From positions 1 through 64,000 of the forward strand of contig JADJVE010000009.1 in assembly GCA_016716715.1 (NCBI GenBank): a stretch of DNA of 64,000 bases, given 5' to 3'. The notes below the pieces were generated by a model. It did not search any database, had not been told where the DNA came from, and saw only the letters and a list, made by a program, of their open reading frames with translations. The first letter of the stretch is position 1; every line of letters starts with the position of its first letter. Position numbers and translations under genes: made by a program. This document shows positions 18,770-25,930 of the stretch, piece after piece. The DNA comes from Acidobacteriota bacterium (GTDB taxonomy: Bacteria; Acidobacteriota; Thermoanaerobaculia; UBA5066).

Positions 18770-19848
18770 CCCCCCACCGCCCACATCGGAGTCGCGCTCG
18801 GGGGAGCTGCGTCGCTCGCGCTCTCGAATGGATGCCGCTCCGCCTTTCCGCAAAGGGCCTGCCGGACGAGCGCCGCGAGCTCCTCGTCGGAGGCGCCCCG
18901 GCGAATGGGTCCGAGAAGGTCCGCCTCGCCCCCGCCGAGAAGGCACAGGCGGAGCGCTCCCCGGGCCGTGACCCGAAGCCGGTTGCAATCGCTGCAGAAA
19001 CGCACCGAGAACGGGGAGATGAGGCCGATTCGGCCGCGGAACCCGCCGACGGAAAACGTGCGTGCCGGGCCCGCGTCCGCTTCTTTCAGGATCTCCTCGA
19101 GCGCGAAGTGGAGCTTGAGGCGGCGCTCGATCTCGTCCGCCGCGAGCGTCCTCCCGGGTCGCTCCGGGCCGCCGGGCATCGGCATGTACTCGATGAAGCG
19201 CACGTCGACGGGGAGGTCGCGGGCCAGGAGCGCGAGGGGCAGGATCTCGCTCTCGTTCAGGCCTCCGAGGATCACGGCATTGATCTTCACACGCGCGATG
19301 CCGCTCGCGAGGGCCGCGTCGATCCCGGCTCTCACGGCGTCGAGCCGGTCCCGCCCCGTGAGGGCACGGAACGTCTCTCGGTTCGTCGCGTCGAGGCTCA
19401 CGTTCACCTGGGCGACGCCTGCCTCCGCGAGGGGGCGGGCGAGGCGCGGCAGCAGCACGCCGTTCGTCGTGAGGGCGACGAGCGGCGGATGAGGAGCGAG
19501 CGCAGCGAGCGCGCGGACGATCGGCACGAGGCCGGGATGGAGCGTCGGCTCGCCCCCGGTGAGCCGGACCTTTCGCACGCCGAGCGAGACGAACAGCGCC
19601 GCGAGGCGGACGATCTCCTTCGTCTCCATCCTGGGTGCGAGCGCGGCGACTCCGGCCTCTCCTGCGGGCCGGCAGTAGGTGCAGCGGAGATTGCAGCTCT
19701 CGAGGATCGAGAGCCTGAGATACGTGATGCGCCGGCCGATGGGATCCGTGAGCCCGGCGGCCAGGGTCGGACCGAGTCGTTCGGTCCGCCGTTCCCCGGG
19801 GCGGGAACAGCCGGCTGCGGCCGGAAGCGGCGCCGCGGAGGGCTCCAT
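18766..19848 (-). CDS. moaA: GTP 3',8-cyclase (molybdenum cofactor biosynthesis protein A)
   Basis: 360 aa from ATG 19848. Radical SAM site CNLRCTYC (C-x3-C-x2-C) is near the N-terminus, TGGEPTLH follows, and the second Fe-S site FCSDCNRLRVTARGALRLC is present near the C-terminus. The protein ends in the Gly-Gly tail typical of MoaA. It makes the first intermediate of molybdopterin, needed by NarG. An upstream ATG at 19896 lies inside the palindrome at 19881-19898, so 19848 is preferred. TACCGT six bases before the ATG and the lack of a clear Shine-Dalgarno suggest a leaderless mRNA. Confidence 0.93.
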   Translation of the reverse strand: MEPSAAPLPAAAGCSRPGERRTERLGPTLAAGLTDPIGRRITYLRLSILESCNLRCTYCRPAGEAGVAALAPRMETKEIVRLAALFVSLGVRKVRLTGGEPTLHPGLVPIVRALAALAPHPPLVALTTNGVLLPRLARPLAEAGVAQVNVSLDATNRETFRALTGRDRLDAVRAGIDAALASGIARVKINAVILGGLNESEILPLALLARDLPVDVRFIEYMPMPGGPERPGRTLAADEIERRLKLHFALEEILKEADAGPARTFSVGGFRGRIGLISPFSVRFCSDCNRLRVTARGALRLCLLGGGEADLLGPIRRGASDEELAALVRQALCGKAERHPFESASDAAPPSATPMWAVGG

Positions 19849-19880
19849 CCCCGAACGGTAGGGTCCCGAGGTGCGGTCTC

Positions 19881-19898
19881 CTATGACGGCCGTCATAG
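19881..19898. promoter_or_regulatory. 18-bp palindromic CRP/FNR-type operator between moaA and the hemerythrin gene
   Basis: CTATGACGGCCGTCATAG is a perfect palindrome. Its TGA-N6-TCA core with a 4-bp centre matches the layout of FNR/DNR sites (TTGAT-N4-ATCAA). Its centre (19889.5) is 41.5 bp from both flanking start codons (19848 minus, 19931 plus). If both mRNAs start at the initiation codon, this is the class II activator position for two divergent promoters. Confidence 0.7.
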
Positions 19899-19930
19899 CG
19901 GGATGCTGGGTCCGGGATCAGAGTTCGCCC

Positions 19931-20629
19931 ATGACGAGTCCCCTCGCCCCTCCCGCGCACGACCCGACCGGCACGACGCCCCGCCCGGCCGATGTTCTGG
20001 CCCTCGTGGACGCCCTCGCAACGGGCGAGACGCTCACGCTGCGCCTGAGCCCTGCATCGGCGCGCGCGTTCCTCGCGACGCTCACCGCCGAGCGAAAGGG
20101 CCTGTTCGAGTGGAGCCCCGAAGCGGACGGCGACGCCTTGCGGGTCGACGTCGCGAGACGGGATGCCGCCCCGGGGTCGAGGCGAGGCGTCTTCGAGGCG
20201 CTGAGCTGGGACCACGACCGGATCGACGCGTTCGAGCAGGGCGCGTTCGCCGCGAGGGCGGCGGGCGACTTCGAGAGCGCGCGTGTGCTTTTCGAGCGGT
20301 TTGCCCGAGGACTCTTCCGGCACATAGGGTTCGAGGAAGACATCCTCTTCCCGGCCGTCGAATCGGCCGCCGGCTTCCCGCGCCACGCAGGGCCGACGGC
20401 GGTCATGCGCGCTGAGCACCTCGAGATCCGAGCGGCCGTCCAGCTGCTGCGCGACTCCATCGGTGATCCGTCGGCTGACGCCGCGTCCCTGCGCGGGCGT
20501 CTCCACGCCGCTCTCGGGCCCCACAACGAAAAGGAAGAAGGAATCCTGTATCCGATGGCCGACCGGGCTCTCTCCGGTGCGGGCTCGGACGAGCTGGTGG
20601 CCGCCATCCAGGCGTACGAGGAGCGATAG
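19931..20629 (+). CDS. DUF2249-hemerythrin domain protein
   Basis: 232 aa from ATG 19931; an in-frame ATG at 19883 falls inside the palindrome and was rejected. Residues of roughly 20-76 resemble a DUF2249 domain. The rest is a hemerythrin HHE fold with ligand motifs SWDHDRID, FRHIGFEEDILFP, MRAEHLEIR and PHNEKEEGILYPM, which supply the His and carboxylate ligands of a di-iron site. Such proteins sense or scavenge O2 or NO. Divergence from moaA across a CRP/FNR-type site places it in the nitrate/NO response. A CAGAGT element sits six bases before the ATG. Confidence 0.85.
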   Translation: MTSPLAPPAHDPTGTTPRPADVLALVDALATGETLTLRLSPASARAFLATLTAERKGLFEWSPEADGDALRVDVARRDAAPGSRRGVFEALSWDHDRIDAFEQGAFAARAAGDFESARVLFERFARGLFRHIGFEEDILFPAVESAAGFPRHAGPTAVMRAEHLEIRAAVQLLRDSIGDPSADAASLRGRLHAALGPHNEKEEGILYPMADRALSGAGSDELVAAIQAYEER

Positions 20630-20644
20630 AGGGAAGCCCGGCCC

Positions 20645-20661
20645 CGTCCGCGGGACGGACG
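20645..20661. terminator. hairpin between convergent genes
   Basis: CGTCCG, loop CGGGA, CGGACG forms a perfect 6-bp stem in the 46-bp gap between the hemerythrin gene and the convergent hemolysin III gene. There is no U-tract, so it may only weakly terminate in either direction. Confidence 0.4.
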
Positions 20662-20675
20662 TGTAGGCCCGGACT

Positions 20676-21338
20676 TCAGGCCGACAGCGCCACGACCGCC
20701 CGCGCGACGACCGCGAAGTGGCAGACGGCCGCTGCGATCACGAGCGCGTGGAAGATCTCGTGGTAGCCGAAGACCTGCGGGAACGGGTCGGGCCGCTTGA
20801 TCGCGTAGACGACCGCGCCGAGGCTGTAGACGACGCCGCCCGCGGCGAGGAGCACGACGGCGCCGGTCCCGAGCGCGGCCTTGAGCGCCGGCAGGAGCGG
20901 CACGGCGGCCCAGCCGAGGAGGACGCAGACGACGGCGACGAGCGCCTTCGGCGCCTTCACCCACGCGACGGACATCACGATTCCGAGGAGCGCCCCTCCC
21001 CAGACGATGCCGAGGAAGATCCAGCCGAGGCGGCTGCCGAGGAGAAAGCTGAGGGGCGTGTACGTCCCTGCGATCAGGAGAAAGATCGCGGAGTGGTCCA
21101 GCCGCCGCCAGATCGCGCGGGCCTTCTCCGGCCAGTTCCGGCGGTGGTACGCCGCGCTGACGGACAGCAGGGTGACGAGGGAAAACACGTAGACGAGCGC
21201 GCCCGCGCGGGCGCGCGCCCCGGAGGCGCGGAAAAAGAGAATCGCCCCCGCGACGGCCGCGACGAACGCGGCGACTTCGTGGAGAACGCCGCGGAGGAGG
21301 GGCTTGGCGGTGGGGCGGTCCGGAGAAGTCGAGGTCAT
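20676..21338 (-). CDS. hemolysin III / PAQR-family membrane protein
   Basis: 220 aa from ATG 21338, which overlaps the protease stop (ATGA). Seven membrane helices, with the family signatures SAAYHRRNW, LDHSAIFLLIAGTYTPL and HEIFHALVIAAAVCHF, whose conserved His and Asp residues form the metal site of the PAQR (adiponectin receptor/YqfA) superfamily. Its bacterial function is not settled; the name hemolysin III is historical. It is the last gene of the exporter operon. Confidence 0.9.
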   Translation of the reverse strand: MTSTSPDRPTAKPLLRGVLHEVAAFVAAVAGAILFFRASGARARAGALVYVFSLVTLLSVSAAYHRRNWPEKARAIWRRLDHSAIFLLIAGTYTPLSFLLGSRLGWIFLGIVWGGALLGIVMSVAWVKAPKALVAVVCVLLGWAAVPLLPALKAALGTGAVVLLAAGGVVYSLGAVVYAIKRPDPFPQVFGYHEIFHALVIAAAVCHFAVVARAVVALSA

Positions 21339-21818
21339 AAAGCGAAGGAGATGGAGCCAGCCGGGCCGTTGAAAAAGACGGTGCAGTGCTGGAGTACGTC
21401 CCGGCCCAGCAGGGCGATGAGGCCTTGCGCAGCGAGAGGGGCGCCGATCGAGTTCAGTGCGTTGATCGCGATCGGAAGACCGATCACTTCGATCTGTGCC
21501 GGGTAGACGTTCCCCTGCGCCGCCGAATGTGAAGCGGATGCGACCGTCACGACGTTCGTAACGGGCAAGCCAAGGTTCCTCGGCCTCCTCGTCGATACAA
21601 GTCGTGCTGGCCCCGGTGTCTATGAGGGCGAGGCCCGAGACCGGTTGCGGCAGCGTCTTACCCTGTTGGAGAAGCTGGCGTGCGATCGGTTGCGCGACTC
21701 CGAGAAGAACCTGAACACATGGTCCGCGCTGCGCAAGCGCGAAGGCAGGGGGTAGGTCGAGGGCGAAACCATCCACCCTCTTCCCCTGGCCTCCGAACTG
21801 AATGTTAAGAACCGGCAC
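21335..21818 (-). CDS. retropepsin-like aspartic protease, one frameshift
   Basis: About 160 aa from a GTG at 21818. The active-site triad motif is LALIDTGASTTCID; one Asp per chain implies a retroviral-type homodimer. After IDEEAEE (near 21575) the remainder of the domain is in another frame, LGLPVTNVVTVAS through GLIALLGRDVLQHCTVFFNG, where GLIALLGRD is the usual second signature. It ends at 21335. The indel is one base gained or two lost. The preceding 81-aa gene overlaps its start by 14 bp. Cytoplasmic, since no signal peptide is seen. Confidence 0.82.
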
Positions 21819-22050
21819 GGAGGAGGCCCAGCGTCAAGGCCGGGACGTAGGCGGCAACCGGCGTTTCCTCGACGCGACGAACGAGGAAGGACTCGAGCCC
21901 GAAGGCGCGAGCGCCCGCTTCGAGAGCTTCTTCCTGCGTGTCAAAGGTCCCGACGAGGCGGGAACCCTTCACGACGGCGAACTTTCCCATGGACCTCGCA
22001 AGGAGATCCTTCAAGTGTTCCTCGAAGTAGCGGACCTCTTCGTCGAGCAC
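21805..22050 (-). CDS. small conserved protein of unknown function (partner of the protease)
   Basis: 81 aa from a GTG at 22050. The sequence EEHLKDLLARSMGKFAVVKGSRLVGTFDTQEEALEAG, then AFGLESFLVRRV, resembles short DUF5678-like proteins. I recall such proteins lying beside retropepsin-like proteases, as here, where the genes overlap by 14 bp. It is soluble with a predicted alpha-beta fold. A role as substrate, inhibitor or partner of the protease is possible but not shown. Confidence 0.7.
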   Translation of the reverse strand: MLDEEVRYFEEHLKDLLARSMGKFAVVKGSRLVGTFDTQEEALEAGARAFGLESFLVRRVEETPVAAYVPALTLGLLRAGS

Positions 22051-22089
22051 GAGGGAAACGTTAGTCCTCTCGCCGAAGGAAATCCAGCC

Positions 22090-23205
22090 CTACGCCGTCG
22101 TCTTGTGGAAGCGCGAGACGGCGAGGCCGATGATCGCGAGCGTGTAGAAGGTCAGCCAGGCGACGGGCTCCCACAGCTCCGTCAGGCCCGCGCCGCGCAG
22201 GACGATGCCGCGGACGACCTGGATGAAGTACTTCGCCGGGATCGCGTACGTGACGTACTGGAAGAACTTCGGCATGCCGTCGATCGGGAAGACGTAGCCC
22301 GACAGGAAGACGAACGGCAGGAGGAAGAAGAACGACATCTGCATCGCCTGCATCTGCGTCTTCGCGAGCGTCGAGAGAAGCATCCCGAGCCCGAGGACCG
22401 CCGCGATGAACATGAGCCCGACGAGGTAGAGCTCGAAGACGCTGCCCGCGATCGGCACCTGGAACAGGAAGCGCATCAGGACGATGATGAGCGTGAGCTG
22501 GAAGACGCCGATCACGACGAACGGCGCGATCTTCCCGAGGATGAGCTCGACGCGCGTCACGGGCGTCACCTGCAGCTGCTCGAGCGTCCCGCGCTCGCGC
22601 TCGCGGACGATCGCCATCGCCGTGAACTGGATGAGCGTGAACGTGAGCAGGATCGCGATGAGGCCCGGGATGATGAACGTGGCCGTGCGGAGGTCGGGGT
22701 TGTACCAGGGCCTCACGCGCAGGTCGATGGGCGGCCCGGACTCCTTCCAGCCGGCCCTTGCCGCCAGAGTCCGGATGGACATCTGGTTCGAGATGCCGCC
22801 CGCGATCGCCATGGCCTGGCTCGCGGTCGTCGTGTCCGAGGCGTTCACGACGAGGAGGGCCTTCGCGGAAGCACCGCGGCGCCGGTCCTTGCCGAAGTCG
22901 TGGTCGATCACGAGGCCGACCGAGGCGTGGCCGGCGTCGATCTCGTGGCGCAGCGCGGCCTCGGAGCCGACGTATTTCACGACGTCGAAGTACTCGCTCG
23001 CCGTCATCTTGGCGACGAGCTCGCGGCTGTCGTAGGACCGGTCCTCGTCGAGGACGACCGTCTTCAGGTGCTTGACGTCGTAATTGATCGCGTAGCCGAA
23101 GATCATCGTCTGGAGGATCGGCACCATCACGATCATGCGCAGCGTGATCGTGTCCCGGCGCAGCTGGAGGAACTCCTTGCGGACGAGGGCGAGAAGGCGC
23201 TGCAT
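22090..23205 (-). CDS. ABC-2 type transporter permease (YbhS/YbhR-like)
   Basis: 371 aa. One N-terminal membrane helix, a large extracytoplasmic domain (about residues 45-170), then five helices, as in YbhR/YbhS/CcmB-like ABC-2 permeases. Family segments: RKEFLQLRRDTITLRMIVMV at the start, VRERERGTLEQLQVTPVTR and FLSGYVFPIDGMPKFFQYVT. It is the membrane partner of the double ATPase encoded 10 nt upstream. Only one permease gene is present, so it probably acts as a homodimer. Confidence 0.92.
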   Translation of the reverse strand: MQRLLALVRKEFLQLRRDTITLRMIVMVPILQTMIFGYAINYDVKHLKTVVLDEDRSYDSRELVAKMTASEYFDVVKYVGSEAALRHEIDAGHASVGLVIDHDFGKDRRRGASAKALLVVNASDTTTASQAMAIAGGISNQMSIRTLAARAGWKESGPPIDLRVRPWYNPDLRTATFIIPGLIAILLTFTLIQFTAMAIVRERERGTLEQLQVTPVTRVELILGKIAPFVVIGVFQLTLIIVLMRFLFQVPIAGSVFELYLVGLMFIAAVLGLGMLLSTLAKTQMQAMQMSFFFLLPFVFLSGYVFPIDGMPKFFQYVTYAIPAKYFIQVVRGIVLRGAGLTELWEPVAWLTFYTLAIIGLAVSRFHKTTA

Positions 23206-23215
23206 CGTTCCTCCG

Positions 23216-23655
23216 TCAGGCCGCCACCGCGGCGCCCGGCCGGGCGGCGCTCCGGGCCAGCGACACGAACACGTCTTCGAGGGACGGCGCGGCGGCGGCC
23301 GGCGTCCCGTACCGGGAGAGGAGCCGCCCGGCGGCGTCGGCGGCGCCCGCGTGCGCGACGGCTCTCAGGCGCAGGCCGAAGAGGTAGGCGTCCTCGAGGC
23401 TCGGGTCGCCCTGCACGGACGCGAGCGCCGCGAACGGCTCGGAGGCGAGCGGCACCTCGAGGAGGCGGCCGCCGAGGGACGCCTTCAGCTCGGCCGGGCT
23501 GCCCGACGCGATGATCCTGCCGTCGAGGATGAAGGCGAGCCCGTCGCACTGCTCGGCCTCGTCCATGTAGTGCGTCGTGACGAGCACCGTCATCCCGCGC
23601 GCTGCCGCGAGCTCGTAGATCAGGTCCCAGAAGAGACGCCGGCCCTTCGGGTCGA
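23216..23655 (-). CDS. YbhF-like double ABC ATPase, C-terminal piece
   Basis: Carries the end of the second nucleotide-binding domain in its own frame: VDPKGRRLFWDLIYELAAARG, then TVLVTTHYMDEAEQCDGLAFI with the switch histidine, and a C-terminal regulatory stretch ending AARPGAAVAA. It is joined to the central piece at a run of six G (DEPTGG|VDP), where five would keep the frame, so one base is inserted. Confidence 0.82.
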
Positions 23656-24640
23656 CGCCCCCCGGTCGGCTCGTCGAGGAACAGGAGCTCGGGCTCGTGG
23701 AGGAGCGCCGCGGCGAGCGCGACGCGCTGCCGCTGGCCCGTCGAGAGGTTCTCGGTCAGCTCGCCGAGGATCGACTCGAAGCGCAGGCGCGCGGCGAGCG
23801 CGCCGATGCGCTCGGCGAGCCGGGAGCGGGAGAGGCCGTAGATCGTGCCGAAGAACTCGAGGTTTTCCTTCACCGTGAGGTCGAGGTAGAGCGAGAACTT
23901 CTGGCTCATGTAGCCGAGGCGCTTCTTCCACTCCTCGGTGTCTTTCACGACGTCGAGGCCGCCGAAGGCCGTCGCCCTGCCGGACGTCGGGTGGAGGAGT
24001 CCCGTGAGCATCCGGATCGTCGTGGACTTGCCGGAGCCGTTCGGGCCGAGGAATCCGAACACTTTCCCGCGCGGGATCTCGAGCGACACGTCGTCCACCG
24101 CCGTGAACTTCCCGAACCTTCGCGTGAGGTTGTTGCAGCGGAGGAGAATCTCGGGAAAAGAGGAAGAAAGAAGAGAAGATTTCTTAGAAAGTGAAGAACC
24201 CTCGCCCTCTTTACCTTCTAAGAAGTCCCTGGTTTCCTTCGTCTCTTTCTCTTCGCTGAAGAAGACGAAGGCGTCGTCGAGCGTCGGCCCTCCGGTGCGG
24301 CTGCCGTCGGTCGGACAGGCCGCGAGGATCTCTTCGCGCGTCCCGGTGGCCACGATGCGCCCCTCGTCGAGAAACGCGAGGCGGGTGGCGTACTCGGCCT
24401 CGTCCATGTAGGGCGTCGAGACGACGATCGTGAGGCCCTCGTGGTGGAGCGCGTTCAGGACGTGCCAGAACTCGCGGCGCGAGACGGGGTCGACGCCGGT
24501 CGTCGGTTCGTCGAGGAGGAGGAGCGCCGGGCGCGTCAGCAGCGCCGCGACGAGCGCGAGCTTCTGCTTCATGCCGCCCGAGAGCGCGCCCGCGAGGCGC
24601 GAGCCGAAGCGGTCGAGTCCGACGCGGGCGAGGAGGTCCC
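23656..24640 (-). CDS. YbhF-like double ABC ATPase, central piece with both domains
   Basis: The frame contains the end of ATPase domain 1 (LSGGMKQKLALVAALLTRPA, LLLLDEPTTGVDPVSRREFW, VVSTPYMDEAE), a low-GC serine- and lysine-rich linker (about 24150-24260) and most of domain 2 (Walker A GPNGSGKSTTIRM, Q-loop YMSQKFSLYLDLTVKENL, signature LSTGQRQRVALAAALLHEPE, Walker B LLFLDEPT). The two tandem domains and the neighbouring ABC-2 permease fit the YbhFSR exporter type. The upstream junction near 24635 is in a CG dinucleotide repeat. Confidence 0.85.
24176..24230. repeat. TTCTTAGAA repeat, inverted pair in the ABC linker
   Basis: TTCTTAGAA at 24181-24189 and its reverse complement TTCTAAGAA at 24216-24224 lie inside the sequence for the low-complexity linker of the double ABC ATPase. 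Flanks fit the family consensus GAAGATTTTCTTAGAARGGT (GAAGA before the core; AAGGTAAAG or AAGTGAAG after it). The local sequence is much poorer in GC than its surroundings. Confidence 0.7.
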
Positions 24641-24945
24641 GCGCGCGCGCGGGCCTCGGCGGGCGGCACGGAGTAGAGCCGGGCGCGCAGGTCGAGGTTC
24701 TCGTCGACGGTGAGGTCCTCGTAGAGCGAGAAGCGCTGCGGGACGAGGCCGAACGGGACGTCGTCGCGGACGGCGCGGCCCGACGTCGGCTCGAGGAGAC
24801 CCGCGACGATCCGGAAGAACGTCGTCTTGCCCGCGCCGTCCGGTCCGATGAGCGCGAACATCTCGCCGCGCGCGATCGAGAGGTCGATCCCGCGGAGGGC
24901 CGGGCGGGCCCCGAAGCTCCGGACGAGCTTCTCGGCGCGAATCAC
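24640..24945 (-). CDS. YbhF-like double ABC ATPase, N-terminal piece
   Basis: GTG start at 24945 overlaps the stop of the upstream adaptor (GTGA). It encodes the front of ATPase domain 1: RSFGARPALRGIDLSIARGE, Walker A GPDGAGKTTFFRIVAGLLEP and Q-loop LVPQRFSLYEDLTVDENLDL. After VPPAEARARA the frame is lost in the repeat GCCCGCGCGCGCGGG; removal of two bases restores RDLLARVGLDRFGSRLAG and continuity with the central piece. Confidence 0.85.
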
Positions 24946-25930
24946 TTCGGGGCGCTCTCGGCGGTCTTCACGCGCACGTCGGCGGGCTGGCCAGGGACGA
25001 GCGGCGCGTTCCAGCCCGCGTCGAGGTCCACCTTCGCGGCGTAGACCGTGTTCACGCGCTCGCGGGGGGTGTCGACCGGCTTCGGCGTGAACTCGGCGTC
25101 CGGCGAGATCTCCGTGACCTTCGCCGGGAACGTCCGCCCCTTGAACGCGTCGACGCTGACCTCGGCGGGACTCCCGATGCGCACGCGGCCGAGCTGCGTC
25201 TCGGGGATGTACGTGCGCACGTAGAGGCGGTCGAGGAACGCCATCGTCACGGCGGGCTGGCCGGCTCCGAGGAGGAGGCCCGGCTCGGCCATGCGGTGGA
25301 GGATGACGCCGTCGGCCGGCGCGCGGATCTCTGCTTCCCGGGCGACGGACTCGGCCTGCTTGAGCACGGTCTGCGCGCGGCCGACGTCCGCGCGCGCCTG
25401 CTCGGTCTGGTAGCGACGGAAGCCTTCGCGGGCCAGACGGAGTCGCTCCTCGCTCATCTTCAGGTTCGCGGCTGCGCGATCGACGTTTGTACGTGCAACG
25501 TCCACGTCGCGAGGAGTTCCGACTTTCTTAGAAAGTAATATCTGCTGGCGCTCGAGCTCCGGCTTCGCAAGGTCGACTGCGGCGCGGCGATCTGCCACCT
25601 CCTGCTCGGCTCCCTTGATCTCGGCCGCACGACTTCCGACTTTCAGGTCGTTGAAGCGCGCCTGGCTGGATTCGACCCCTCGCCGGTCCCGCTCGGGCGC
25701 CAGCGCCGTTTCCCCGAGGTCGAGACTCGCGATGAGGTCGCCTGCCTTCACGCGGTCACCCTCCTTCACCTTCACCTCGACGACGCGGCCCGCGACTTTC
25801 GGCGCGAGGTCGACCATGGGCGCCTCGAGCCGGCCGCTCAGGACGACGACGTTCGGATCGCCGCCGTTCCGGCAGGCGGAGACCAGGAACGCGACGACGA
25901 GGACCGCGACCCGGGGCGCGACGCGCCTCA
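24942..25930 (-). other. HlyD/YbhG-like membrane-fusion adaptor domain within the RND reading frame
   Basis: After a hydrophobic segment with a lipobox-like LVSAC, the sequence has the barrel-sandwich half-motif GRVVEVKVKEGDRVKAGDLIASL, a long charged coiled-coil region (about 25700-25380), the second half IRAPADGVILHRMAEPGLLL and a beta-barrel ending PGQPADVRVKTAES. This is the YbhG type of adaptor that works with YbhFSR ABC exporters. A TTCTTAGAA repeat (25525-25533) lies in the coiled-coil part. If independent, it would need a CTG or hidden start near 25930. Confidence 0.75.
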
